The notes: a model not told the origin generated them from the sequence alone. Shown: positions 48,614-57,235, numbered from the stretch's first letter. The stretch: 64,000 nt of DNA from Granulosicoccus antarcticus IMCC3135 (GCF_002215215.1 NZ_CP018632.1:4212501-4276500), one strand, 5' to 3'. Translations and numbers: made by a program.

Positions 48614-50338
48614 ATGTTACGAGAATTTTTTTCCTACTATCGCCCATGGATTGGATTGTTCTGGCTCGATTTTGGTGCTGCTGTAGTTGCTGGCATGCTC
48701 GAACTGGCATTTCCTCTGGCAGTCACCGGCTTCATTGACCACCTGTTGCCACAGGGTAATTTGAGGCTGACCGTATTCGCCGCCATCGGGCTGATGTTGA
48801 TCTATACCGTCTCAGCAGGACTGATCTCCATCGTCACCTACTGGGGGCATATGCTGGGTATCAACATCGAAACCGAAATGCGCCGGCGTGCCTTTGCACA
48901 CTTGCAGAGCTTGTCATGGAGCTATTATGACAAACAGCGTACCGGCAGGCTGGTATCCCTGGTCACACGCGACCTTGAAGAAATCGGTGAAGTGGCACAC
49001 CACGGCCCCGAGGACCTGTTCATTGCCATCATGACCTTCGTCGGGGCTTTTGCCCTGATGCTCTGGATCAACGTGGAACTGGCCTTGCTCAGCGCCCTGA
49101 TCGTCCCTCTATCAGTTGTGCTGACCACTGTCGCAGGCGGCAAGCTGACGCGAACATGGCGCGCTATCTATGCCAGAGTCGGCAACTTCAACGTTCGACT
49201 GGAAGAGAACCTGACGGGTATTCGTGTCGTGCAATCCTTTGCCAACGAAGAACACGAGAATGGACTTTTCGCCAAGGACAATCATGGCTATCGGAAAACA
49301 AAGCTGGAAGCCTACCGAGTCATGGCAGCCTCCGTATCCATTCAGTATCTGGGCATGCGTGCGGTACAGGTCACCATCATGGTCGTGGGCGCATATATGG
49401 TCATGCAAGACACACTGACTACAGGAGGTTTTGTTGGTTTTCTGCTACTTGTAGGCGTTTTCTTTCGACCACTGGACAAGATTGCATCCGTCATAGAATC
49501 TTATCCACGCGGCATCGCAGGCTTCAGACGCTATCTGGAATTGCTTGACACCAAAGCTGACATCGCCGACCTGCCCAACGCCCAACCAGCACCAACATTG
49601 CGCGGCGATATTCGCTTTAATAGTGTGACCTTCGCATACGGCAACGATGGCGATGTGCTGCGAGATATTCATCTGGATATCAAGGCCGGTGAAACCGTTG
49701 CCTTTGTTGGTCCTTCTGGTGCAGGAAAAACGACACTACTGACTCTCATCCCGCGCTTCTACGAGGTAGACAGTGGCGAGATATCGATAGACGGCATTGC
49801 CTTGCAAGACTTCACACTCAACAGTCTTCGCCAACAGGTGGGCATGGTCTCACAGGATGTTCTATTGTTCGGCGGCACTCTTCGCGAGAATATCGCCTAT
49901 GCGAAACTGGATGCCAGCGAGGAGGAAATTCTCGAAGCGGCCCATAGCGCCATGCTCGACTCCACCATCGAGAACATGCCGGAAGGACTGGACACCATAG
50001 TCGGAGAACGCGGCTTACGCCTGTCCGGTGGTCAGAAACAACGCGTTGCCATCGCGAGGGCATTCCTGCGCAACCCCTCCATACTGATTCTCGATGAAGC
50101 CACCTCCGCCCTCGATACAGAGACCGAAAGGGAGATTCAGGCCGCACTGAGCAAACTGTGTGCGGGTCGAACCACATTGATCATTGCGCACCGCCTTGGC
50201 ACCATCCGCCATGCAGATCGCATCGTGGTTATGGAGGAAGGCCGCATAACCGAAATCGGCAATCATGAAGAACTGCTGGAGATCGGCGGACGTTACAGCA
50301 AACTCCAGGCAGCAAGCGGTCTGGATCGCGTGTATTAA
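48614..50338 (+). CDS. ABC exporter, fused membrane and ATPase domains
   Basis: 574 residues starting at MLREFFSYYRPWIGLFWLDF, where family homologs begin. A TTG-initiated frame from 48497 would add 39 residues of promoter-derived, unconserved sequence. Six membrane helices are followed by the ATPase: Walker A GPSGAGKTT, Q-loop VSQDVLLFGG, signature LSGGQKQRVAIARA, Walker B ILILDEATSALD and H-loop IIAHRL. The motif HHGPEDLFIA between helices is typical of the MsbA/BmrA-like multidrug and lipid exporters. It probably works as a homodimer. A Fur-box-like site upstream suggests export linked to iron limitation, for example of a siderophore; that is an inference. Confidence 0.9.
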   Translation: MLREFFSYYRPWIGLFWLDFGAAVVAGMLELAFPLAVTGFIDHLLPQGNLRLTVFAAIGLMLIYTVSAGLISIVTYWGHMLGINIETEMRRRAFAHLQSLSWSYYDKQRTGRLVSLVTRDLEEIGEVAHHGPEDLFIAIMTFVGAFALMLWINVELALLSALIVPLSVVLTTVAGGKLTRTWRAIYARVGNFNVRLEENLTGIRVVQSFANEEHENGLFAKDNHGYRKTKLEAYRVMAASVSIQYLGMRAVQVTIMVVGAYMVMQDTLTTGGFVGFLLLVGVFFRPLDKIASVIESYPRGIAGFRRYLELLDTKADIADLPNAQPAPTLRGDIRFNSVTFAYGNDGDVLRDIHLDIKAGETVAFVGPSGAGKTTLLTLIPRFYEVDSGEISIDGIALQDFTLNSLRQQVGMVSQDVLLFGGTLRENIAYAKLDASEEEILEAAHSAMLDSTIENMPEGLDTIVGERGLRLSGGQKQRVAIARAFLRNPSILILDEATSALDTETEREIQAALSKLCAGRTTLIIAHRLGTIRHADRIVVMEEGRITEIGNHEELLEIGGRYSKLQAASGLDRVY

Positions 50339-50365
50339 CATCATGATGTGACGATCAAACAGCCG

Positions 50366-50740
50366 TCAATGCCTAATATCGCGCTCCCTATGCCCACTCA
50401 TATCGAACAGTGGCTGGCGAGCGCGCAGCAGGTCAAAATCCCATTTTCGGCGAGGCAGCATTGATACCAACTCGCCAACCGCCAGTACCACATCCGATGT
50501 TTGCATATATACCGCGTTGGCCCATTGTGGCTCCAGCCAGTCAAGCAGATGATCCCGGTATTCAAGCAGCTCGCCGTGGCCCAACGCCGAAATCAGTACC
50601 AGCATGTGCGCCTCGTCGGGTGAGACTTCGGTGCAACAGATGCATCGCACATCGATCAGTCGGCTGGCACTGCAGGCCACGCGATACAAAAGTTCGCTGA
50701 CAGTGTCACCCAAGGGAGCTGGCCAGCCCTCTTTCAACAC
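50366..50740 (-). CDS. hypothetical protein downstream of the DUF411 gene
   Basis: 124 residues, not recognised. The start lies 5 bp past the DUF411 stop on the same strand, so the gene is probably the last of the copper-type operon. The sequence is mixed alpha-helical with no signal peptide. It includes the Cys cluster RCICCTEVSPDEAHML and a second half rich in Leu/Trp (HLLDWLEPQWANAVYM). The CxCC group could bind metal, which would suit the context, but no known motif is matched. Confidence 0.6.
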   Translation of the reverse strand: MLKEGWPAPLGDTVSELLYRVACSASRLIDVRCICCTEVSPDEAHMLVLISALGHGELLEYRDHLLDWLEPQWANAVYMQTSDVVLAVGELVSMLPRRKWDFDLLRARQPLFDMSGHRERDIRH

Positions 50741-50745
50741 ATCTC

Positions 50746-51342
50746 CTAATACGAAGAAAATATTCGTGAGCTGCCATCTTTTCTGAAAGCCAGTACGTCA
50801 TAGTCATCAGGAATCAGACTGCCCATGCCCGGCGACCTCATGGGCATTCCCGGAGCGGTCAAACCGACAATATCCGGTCGTTCAGCCAACAAGCGTTCAA
50901 TGTCACTCACGGGCACATGGCCCTCGACAACATAGCCATCGATCAAGGCTGTGTGACAAGATTTCAGTCCAGGTGCGTGCAGGCCGTTTTGCGCCTTTAT
51001 CTGATCGAGATTTTCGTGATTGATCGCTTCTACCTGAAAACCTTCATCTTCAAGATAGGTAACCCAGTCCTTGCAGCAGCTACAACTCGCATTCTTGTAG
51101 ACAACGACATCGGGACGACTGCCTGCTGAGATCAATTGAGCGACGCTGTTTGAAACAACAGGTAGAGCAGTGACGGACGCCTCGGGCAAAGCGCCAGATG
51201 AGTCCAGTGATCCGGCCGGTGCTTCCAACTCGCCAACCGTTTGGTGCGCATCGGAACCCGTATCCTGAGCACAGGCACTCAGTGACAGCAACAGACCGGC
51301 TGTAGCCACCAGGATCACATTTGATCGACAGTATTTCTTCAT
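50746..51342 (-). CDS. DUF411 metal-binding lipoprotein
   Basis: 198 residues from the ATG at 51342, with GGAG six bases upstream; a TTG two codons earlier is less likely. The signal peptide has the lipobox LSAC. A variable linker of about 50 residues follows, then DUF411: VVVYKNASCSCCKDWVTYLEDEGFQVE, GLKSCHTALIDGYVVEGHVPVSDIERLL and APGMPMRSPGM. The CxCC group and Met-rich end are consistent with copper binding, and DUF411 genes recur in copper-resistance clusters. It lies 75 bp downstream of the CopZ-like gene, which has a CueR-type promoter, and is probably on the same transcript. Confidence 0.9.
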   Translation of the reverse strand: MKKYCRSNVILVATAGLLLSLSACAQDTGSDAHQTVGELEAPAGSLDSSGALPEASVTALPVVSNSVAQLISAGSRPDVVVYKNASCSCCKDWVTYLEDEGFQVEAINHENLDQIKAQNGLHAPGLKSCHTALIDGYVVEGHVPVSDIERLLAERPDIVGLTAPGMPMRSPGMGSLIPDDYDVLAFRKDGSSRIFSSY

Positions 51343-51417
51343 GAACAACTCCAGAGTGATTGCCTAAACGATGCCGAACGTTACTACGAGATAACCAACT
51401 GATAGCGGCAACACATT

Positions 51418-51615
51418 CTATGCCTGCCTGGCCACGTACCCAGCCTCCGCCAAGGCTTTCAGAACATCTCCATATGGCACCTGTGTGTTGATGCTCACCA
51501 ATCGCTGCTCCATATCAAACTCCGGGATTACTGCTTGATCGACTTTATGAATGGCCGCCTCAACGTACTTCCTGCAATGAGCACAAGACATTTCTGGCAA
51601 ATGCAGTTTCAACAT
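51418..51615 (-). CDS. copZ: CopZ-like heavy-metal-associated copper chaperone
   Basis: 65 residues from the ATG at 51615, preceded by GAAGAG. The metal site is MSCAHC (Cys11, Cys14) in a beta-alpha-beta-beta-alpha-beta HMA domain ending GDVLKALAEAGYVARQ. A longer frame reaching 51681 begins inside the promoter's -35 element and cannot be translated from that transcript. The protein should carry Cu(I) in the cytoplasm to an exporting ATPase or to CueR. No copA or cueR gene lies in the window. Confidence 0.88.
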   Translation of the reverse strand: MLKLHLPEMSCAHCRKYVEAAIHKVDQAVIPEFDMEQRLVSINTQVPYGDVLKALAEAGYVARQA

Positions 51616-51650
51616 ATTGCTCTTCATGACGGTTTTTGACACAAACGTCC

Positions 51651-51681
51651 AAGCTACAGCTTCCAGTAGGTGGAAGCTCAA
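51651..51681 (-). promoter_or_regulatory. CueR-type copper-responsive promoter
   Basis: On the minus strand: -35 TTGAGC (51681-51676), a 19-bp spacer, then -10 TAGCTT (51656-51651). Within the spacer is the dyad AGCTTCC-N7-GGAAGCT (51678-51658), matching the CTTCC-N7-GGAAG layout of MerR-family CueR operators. The over-long 19-bp spacer is the hallmark of MerR-controlled promoters. It drives the copZ-DUF411 genes. Confidence 0.78.
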
Positions 51682-51722
51682 CCCTCAATTAGAAAATAGT
51701 TGGCAAAATCAGTACAACGGCC

Positions 51723-53450
51723 TCACACCTCACTGGCACCCACCTGCAAGTCCTTGGCATTGCTGAAGGCCTGTATGCCCACCTGCTGCCCTCGCCCCTT
51801 GACTGAGATCAGACTGCCGTGTCCTCCAGTGATGGGCAGTTTCGATGCCCTAACTGAAGCTTCCGACACCACCAGCTGGCAAGCAAGTTCCTTGCACGCG
51901 CCCTCCAATCGACTGGCTGTATTGACAGTATCGCCCAATGCCGTTATTTGCTGAGTAGCACCGGATGCTCCAGCAACACCGATACGACCAAGAATAGCGG
52001 GGCCGGTGTGAATACCAATGCCGATGTTCAACGGCACTTCAAGATCGGCCTCCAGAGACACGTTCAGACTATCCAGAACGCGCCCCATGGCTCTGGCTGC
52101 ATTCAATGCATCCAGCACACCCAACTCGACACGCTTCTCCATGCCAAATATGGCCATGATGCCGTCACCCAGGAATTTGTCGACATACCCACCAGAGTCA
52201 GAAATCGCGGTAGACATCTGCCCCAGGTACTGATTGAGTATGAACACCACATCGTAGGGTAGCTTGTTCTCGGACATGGCCGTAAACCCGCGAATATCAG
52301 CAAACAGAATGGTGACCGACTGATCGACACCCCAGAAATATCTATCCAGCGGCGCCGCATCCGAGACTGTGATGCCATGAGCCGGCAAGATCGTCGCTAC
52401 GCGAATATCCGAGCGGGGTGATAGCTGACAGGCAAGCCGGACATTGGCACCCGCCCCAACTCTCTTGAGAACTTTTCTCTCGGTCTCACCTGGCGGATGT
52501 TGCGCTTCCAGACCTTCCAGCACCCGCACACGGCAGGTAGAGCAACGAGCACGACCGCCACAGACTGACGCATGAGGCACTTTGTTCAGTCGACTGATAT
52601 CCAGCAACGTGGGGCCAAGCTGGCTGGTCACGGTTCGCCCGTCTGCGTAGGACACTTTGATCGTCGGCCCGAACCTGTCAACCTGAGAACGCAGCAGCCG
52701 GAAAGTGACAACAGCAATGATGGTACTCAGAGAGAGCCATGTAGCCATATCGGCCGTACTGTAAATCCATTCACGTTGTACCACGCTCAGTGCAGACACA
52801 TGGCTGTCCTGCTCCACCAGCCGTCGGCCTGCGACAGCGAAGCCTGCAAAGGAGAGCGCTGGCAGAACAACTGCAAACCCATACAGTAACCAGCCTGTCC
52901 GTGCGTACCAGGGTTTCAGACGTAACCAGAAGTGCATTCCGATACAGCCGTGCACCCACACCAATACCATCAGCAATGATTGCTTGAAAGGATTGCCTGA
53001 CCAGAGCACCGATAACACATGCTCATAATTATCCTGCAAACCAAACAACTCATTGGCTAAACGGGTACCAAATATATGCGGTAGCAACAAAACCGGAATG
53101 ACAAGCCCGAAGCATAGTTGCACCGCCTCCGCTCGGCTCATTCGCCACGTGCGCCGTAGTGCAAACTTGTGCAGAGCCAGATAGACATGGGTCATCAAGG
53201 CACCGAAGAGCAGGACGGTGCCGATCGGGTTACGCCAGATATAGGTTCGTACCTGGCGTACCTGCTCCATCGCCTCCAGCGACACCAGACCCACAGCATG
53301 GTTGCCAAGATGCCCTGCTGCAAAGATAAATAGAATAAGGCCGGAATAAAGTCTGAGGTTCTTGCGCCACGGAACCATGCCAATTGATTCTGGTGCTTTA
53401 TTCACCTCAGCTTTCACCGCAACAGGCAATTTGTCAGTACTGTCACTCAT
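51723..53450 (-). CDS. membrane heme-b / [2Fe-2S] / class III adenylate cyclase fusion
   Basis: 575 residues from the ATG at 53450; an upstream in-frame start at 53540 would add 30 unconserved residues. Six or seven membrane helices (about 32-255) carry paired histidines (H47/H51, H88/H94, H125, H167/H173), resembling the diheme cytochrome b of succinate dehydrogenases. A plant-type [2Fe-2S] ferredoxin domain follows, with C297-x5-C303-x2-C306 and C341. The C-terminal class III cyclase domain reads VTILFADIRGFTAMSE (metal Asp385) and GGYVDKFLGDGIMAIFG, with ALGDTVNTASRLE near the end. The layout implies that quinone-pool or redox state controls cAMP synthesis, as reported for rhizobial CyaC-type cyclases, with an added iron-sulfur relay. 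Confidence 0.88.
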   Translation of the reverse strand: MSDSTDKLPVAVKAEVNKAPESIGMVPWRKNLRLYSGLILFIFAAGHLGNHAVGLVSLEAMEQVRQVRTYIWRNPIGTVLLFGALMTHVYLALHKFALRRTWRMSRAEAVQLCFGLVIPVLLLPHIFGTRLANELFGLQDNYEHVLSVLWSGNPFKQSLLMVLVWVHGCIGMHFWLRLKPWYARTGWLLYGFAVVLPALSFAGFAVAGRRLVEQDSHVSALSVVQREWIYSTADMATWLSLSTIIAVVTFRLLRSQVDRFGPTIKVSYADGRTVTSQLGPTLLDISRLNKVPHASVCGGRARCSTCRVRVLEGLEAQHPPGETERKVLKRVGAGANVRLACQLSPRSDIRVATILPAHGITVSDAAPLDRYFWGVDQSVTILFADIRGFTAMSENKLPYDVVFILNQYLGQMSTAISDSGGYVDKFLGDGIMAIFGMEKRVELGVLDALNAARAMGRVLDSLNVSLEADLEVPLNIGIGIHTGPAILGRIGVAGASGATQQITALGDTVNTASRLEGACKELACQLVVSEASVRASKLPITGGHGSLISVKGRGQQVGIQAFSNAKDLQVGASEV

Positions 53451-53559
53451 GATATGCAGTGGCTCAAGTTGCCGCCCATTTGATTGCCTTGACAGGCCCC
53501 ATGTGTTTTGAGTATGCCAGTGTCGATCAGTTTCGCACATTCCTGATTCAGTACCTGTT

Positions 53560-53575
53560 GTATAGCACTATACTT
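53560..53575 (+). promoter_or_regulatory. possible integrase promoter overlapped by a palindrome
   Basis: A -10-like TATACT (53570-53575) ends five bases before the integrase ATG. It overlaps the inverted repeat GTATAG-CA-CTATAC (53560-53573). If real, transcription would start at or next to the ATG (leaderless) and be repressible at the palindrome. The -35 element is poor. Confidence 0.35.
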
Positions 53576-53580
53576 ACCCT

Positions 53581-54576
53581 ATGGAAAATCCCCAGGACCT
53601 TGCTCTCATCATCAGCTCGGCTGACATACCAGCCCGAGTCGCTACCGGTGAAACCCCCACGCTGTTCGCCGTCAATCCGGAATCCGAACGGCGCTTCTGG
53701 GAGTTTTTTGTCGTCACCATCCGTAATACGAATACGCGCTATGCCTATCTGAACGCGGTCTACCGGTTTTCCGACTGGTGCCAGTTTCACCGCATACAGC
53801 TCGAAGATGTCGATCCTATGGTCGTGGCCGCCTATATCGAACAGTTGAATCAGGTCTATGCCGCGCCCAGCGTCAAGCAACATCTGGCAGCCATTCGCAT
53901 GCTGTTCGACTGGCTGGTTACCGGACATGTGGTAGCCGTGAATCCTGCGGTCGCCGTGCGCGGACCTCGGCACACGGTCAAGGTCGGCAAGACACCCGTA
54001 CTGACAGCAAAGGAGACCCGAACCCTACTGGACAGTATCGAAACCGACACCCTGGTAGGGCTTCGCGATCGAGCCTTGATCAGTGTCATGGTGTACAGCT
54101 TCGGAAGAATATCGGCCGTGGCTGCCATGTGCGTTGCTGACTACTACACACAGGGAAAACGCTCCTACTTCCGATTACTTGAAAAAGGCGGTAGCTTCAA
54201 TGTCATTCCGAGCCACCACATCGCTCAGGAGTATGTGGACATCTACGTGCAAACCGCCGGTATCAGTGATGATCGCAAAGGCCCTCTTTTTCGCACATCG
54301 GGCCGCGGCCGGCAGAAGAATGTGCTGCTTCCCAAAGCCATATCGCGCTTCTCTGCCTTGCAAATGGTCAAACGCCGAGCCTTCCGGGCAGGTCTGCCTA
54401 CCGAGATATGCAATCACACCTTCAGAGGTACGGGTATAACCGAATACCTGAGAAATGGCGGCGAACTGGAAACGGCAGCCAGAATTGCCGGACACGATTC
54501 AACCCGAACCACTCAAATCTACGATCGCTCAGAACAGGAGCTGACGCTGGATGAGATAGAACGCATTCTTATTTGA
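53581..54576 (+). CDS. tyrosine recombinase / integrase
   Basis: 331 residues. The N-terminal core-binding SAM-like domain spans about 35-125 (NTNTRYAYLNAVYRFSDWC onward) and the catalytic domain about 138-331. The catalytic set is complete: Arg176 (SFGRISAV), Lys202 (LLEKGG), His279-x-x-Arg282 (NHTFRGTG), His305 (AGHDSTRTT) and nucleophile Tyr314 (IYDRS). It should cut and rejoin DNA at paired short sites. No accompanying phage, transposon or cassette genes and no obvious att repeats are seen, so it is a stand-alone recombinase. It is divergent from the cyclase gene. Confidence 0.92.
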   Translation: MENPQDLALIISSADIPARVATGETPTLFAVNPESERRFWEFFVVTIRNTNTRYAYLNAVYRFSDWCQFHRIQLEDVDPMVVAAYIEQLNQVYAAPSVKQHLAAIRMLFDWLVTGHVVAVNPAVAVRGPRHTVKVGKTPVLTAKETRTLLDSIETDTLVGLRDRALISVMVYSFGRISAVAAMCVADYYTQGKRSYFRLLEKGGSFNVIPSHHIAQEYVDIYVQTAGISDDRKGPLFRTSGRGRQKNVLLPKAISRFSALQMVKRRAFRAGLPTEICNHTFRGTGITEYLRNGGELETAARIAGHDSTRTTQIYDRSEQELTLDEIERILI

Positions 54577-54662
54577 GTCCGCGCTCTGAGAGGAGCCTGC
54601 CCGAAGATAGATTGAACGACTGCGGAGGCGATCTTCCCGGACAGCTTCCTTGCAGCCAGAAT

Positions 54663-55706
54663 TCACGGTAGAACTTCGAGCGGTTTTTCAAGTTCCTGCA
54701 ATGGCGGCTTATCGGGATACTTTATGGATTGTAATACCGCCTCAGCGAGAAACCTGCCAGCTCGTCTGACATCCTCGTGCATGGAAAGAAGTTCTTTTCG
54801 AAAAAGACTGCGGAACGGTATTGACTCCTTTCCAAAGACATCAATCTGGCGCGCCTGATCGGGGAAGCTTAACTCGAAAGTATCAACAGCATCGATGGCA
54901 GCCAGACTGGCCACTGTGGATCCCACAAATATCCCATCTATGCTCGGATCCTTCTGGAGTACCTCGAGTATCCGGTCACGAACTGTTTCAGCGGGAGAGT
55001 CACTACGGATCTTGTCACAGATACGCACCGACACACCGGTTTCATCGGACGCATGTTTCAGGCCCTGAGCCATGCATTGACTGTAAAACTGATCTTTGGG
55101 CGGCAGGATAGCGAAGATGCGGGAGCGGCCTCGCATTGCAAGCTTCTTTAATCCTCCATAAGCAAACGCGGTGTTGTCAAAATCAAAATAAGGATGATCC
55201 GATGACCAGTCCGTTCGCCCATGGGTGGCAAATGGAAAGTTTCGCTCCATAAGGTATTTGACCCTAGGGTCTTGCGGCGTTGTTGCGTTGAGGATCAGAG
55301 CATCCGCCGATTTGGTTTCAACGATATAACGCACCGGCTTCATGGGATCCTCACCTGAAAACCAGGGAGTCACATTCAGATGATAGGCCGTATTGCGCAA
55401 CTCACTGGCAATGCCCTCGATCAGCTGAGCCGTGTGATTCATGACATCGTTTTCGATAGGCAGCACCAGACTGATCACGTTCGTACGCCCGGTTCTCAAT
55501 CGCAGACCGGCACGGTTCGGCACATAGCCAATTTCGTCAGCGATACGGCAAACGGTTTTTTTGGTTTCAGCCCCGATATCGGGAGCATCACTCAGTGCGC
55601 GTGAAACAGTCGGAACTGCGAATCCACTCAGTTGCGAAATTGTCTTCAGAGTCGGCCTCACTAGATTGTGTGAAGCCTGATCTGGATTGTTGTCTTGCTG
55701 ACTCAA
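54663..55706 (-). CDS. LacI-family transcriptional regulator
   Basis: 347 residues. The start is a TTG with AGGAA at good spacing. The helix-turn-helix and hinge (about 17-75) read LKTISQLSGFAVPTVSRALSDAP and EIGYVPNRAGLRLRTGRTN. A periplasmic-binding-protein-like sugar domain follows. It is divergent from the CUT1 ABC operon and almost certainly controls it, with a carbohydrate as inducer. A paired inverted operator sits in the 196-bp gap between them. Confidence 0.93.
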   Translation of the reverse strand: MSQQDNNPDQASHNLVRPTLKTISQLSGFAVPTVSRALSDAPDIGAETKKTVCRIADEIGYVPNRAGLRLRTGRTNVISLVLPIENDVMNHTAQLIEGIASELRNTAYHLNVTPWFSGEDPMKPVRYIVETKSADALILNATTPQDPRVKYLMERNFPFATHGRTDWSSDHPYFDFDNTAFAYGGLKKLAMRGRSRIFAILPPKDQFYSQCMAQGLKHASDETGVSVRICDKIRSDSPAETVRDRILEVLQKDPSIDGIFVGSTVASLAAIDAVDTFELSFPDQARQIDVFGKESIPFRSLFRKELLSMHEDVRRAGRFLAEAVLQSIKYPDKPPLQELEKPLEVLP

Positions 55707-55842
55707 GGGTTCCTAATCTCGTTGGGAAATACCGATTTATATTGCCTGCATTTCAGAATACACCAGTACCTGAACGTGCCTCCTTGGCGAATGCTGATGA
55801 GAAAATTTAATTTCAGCTCCGATAATACTTGATTCAAGGATC

Positions 55843-55874
55843 TAAAACGTTATAGGATTTTCTATATCGTTTTA
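55843..55874. promoter_or_regulatory. LacI-type double operator
   Basis: CTAAAACGTTATAG (55842-55855) and its mirror CTATATCGTTTTAG (55862-55875) differ at one base when one is reverse-complemented. Each has the central CG typical of LacI-family sites. The outer arms TAAAACG and CGTTTTA are perfect. The element lies about 30-60 bp upstream of the binding-protein start, where a bound repressor would block the promoter. Confidence 0.68.
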
Positions 55875-55902
55875 GTAATTTTTTTCTCTGGAGGAAAATG
55901 GG

Positions 55903-57132
55903 ATGAAAGCGACCACTCGTCTATTGCTCACCACAGCAATACTTAGCGCTGGCCATGTTCAGGCTACCGAACTCGAAGTCACCCACTGGTGGACATCCGG
56001 GGGTGAGGCTGCTGCCGTTGCCGAATTGGCCAAGGCATTCAATGAAACGGGCAATACCTGGGTTGACGGCGCCATTGCCGGTGGCGGAAGCATCGCCCGT
56101 CCAATCATGATCAGTCGTATTACCGGTGGTGATCCGATGGCTGCCACACAATTCAATCACGGGCGTCAGGCAGAAGAGCTTGTCGAGGCGGGATTGATGC
56201 GGGACCTCACTGACGTGGCGGAAGCTGAAGGCTGGAAAGAGGTGGTACATCCCTCATCACTGCTGGATGCCTGCACGGTCGATGGGCGTATCTACTGTGC
56301 CCCCATCAACATTCATTCCTGGCAATGGCTGTGGCTTTCACACAAGGCATTCAAGGATGCCGGCGTAACAGTTCCCACCAACTGGGATGAATATGTTGCC
56401 GCGGCACCGGCACTGGAAGCCGCCGGCAAGGTTCCTCTGGCTCTGGGACAGCAGGCCTGGCAGACCAGTGGCGCATTCAACGTACTGATGATTGCAATTG
56501 CTGGCAAGGAAATATACGACAAGGTCTACGCTGATCATGATGCCGAAGCCGCCGCTGGCGCGGATATTACCCGAGTATTCAAAGCAGCGGCTGACGCCCG
56601 CAAGATGTCCAAAGATTCCAAGGTACAGGATTGGAACCTGGCAACCAATATGGTCATTACCGGCCAGGCTGGCGGACAAATCATGGGTGACTGGGCACAA
56701 GGTGAATTTCAGGTGGCTAACCAGGTAGCCGGTGAGGACTATTCCTGTCTGCCCGGCCTCGGGGTCAATGAAATAATTTCGACATCCGGCGATGCCTTCT
56801 ATTTTCCGGTGATCGACGACGCCGAGCAATCGAAGGCCCAAGACGTGCTGGCAGCCACCATGCTCAAGGCTGAAACGCAGGTCGCTTTCAATCTGAAAAA
56901 AGGCTCCTTGCCCATACGTGGCGATATCAATATGGATACAGCCAACGACTGCATGCGCAAAGGCCTTGAGATACTGGCCGCGGGCAACACGGTTCGCGAC
57001 GCGGCACAGTTAATCAGCCCGGATACCAATAGCCAGATCGAGGATCTGTTTTCGGAATTCTTCAACGATTACAGCGTAACTGTTGAAGAGGCGCAAGCGA
57101 GCTTCGCCGGCATAATCGCTGACGCCGACTAG
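55903..57132 (+). CDS. CUT1 ABC sugar transporter substrate-binding protein
   Basis: 409 residues with a signal peptide ending VQATE. The mature start ELEVTHWWTSGGEAAAVAELAKAF, then DGAIAGGGS, PINIHSWQWLWLS, LALGQQAWQTSGAF and IMGDWAQGEF are close to the glucose/mannose-type binding protein GtsA family. It captures a sugar in the periplasm for the two permeases downstream. GGAGG lies just before the ATG. It is the first gene of the LacI-controlled operon. The sugar itself cannot be named with confidence. Confidence 0.93.
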   Translation: MKATTRLLLTTAILSAGHVQATELEVTHWWTSGGEAAAVAELAKAFNETGNTWVDGAIAGGGSIARPIMISRITGGDPMAATQFNHGRQAEELVEAGLMRDLTDVAEAEGWKEVVHPSSLLDACTVDGRIYCAPINIHSWQWLWLSHKAFKDAGVTVPTNWDEYVAAAPALEAAGKVPLALGQQAWQTSGAFNVLMIAIAGKEIYDKVYADHDAEAAAGADITRVFKAAADARKMSKDSKVQDWNLATNMVITGQAGGQIMGDWAQGEFQVANQVAGEDYSCLPGLGVNEIISTSGDAFYFPVIDDAEQSKAQDVLAATMLKAETQVAFNLKKGSLPIRGDINMDTANDCMRKGLEILAAGNTVRDAAQLISPDTNSQIEDLFSEFFNDYSVTVEEAQASFAGIIADAD

Positions 57133-57165
57133 ATTTTTGCCTTCTGAGCACGACAACTCAAGTAC

Positions 57166-57203
57166 AGGGGCGGGAAACACCATGACGCATGGTTCCCGCC
57201 CCT
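57166..57203 (+). terminator. intercistronic hairpin after the binding-protein gene
   Basis: Perfect 11-bp stem AGGGGCGGGAA / TTCCCGCCCCT (57166-57176, 57193-57203) enclosing a second small stem (CCATG/CATGG). Only a short T-poor tail follows, so it is more likely a partial terminator or 3'-end protector than a full stop. This would raise binding-protein expression above that of the permeases. Confidence 0.7.
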
Positions 57204-57235
57204 GCTTTCATTGTTGAAGGCAGACAGACAGACTC

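Noticed and set aside
51616-51681. Longer CopZ starting MSFHLLEAV
   Set aside because: Its start codon is the -35 TTG of the CueR-type promoter and lies upstream of any transcript from it.
53459-53752. Plus-strand frame of 97 codons overlapping the cyclase start and integrase
   Set aside because: It is out of frame with the integrase, which has a complete catalytic set, and shows no family signature.
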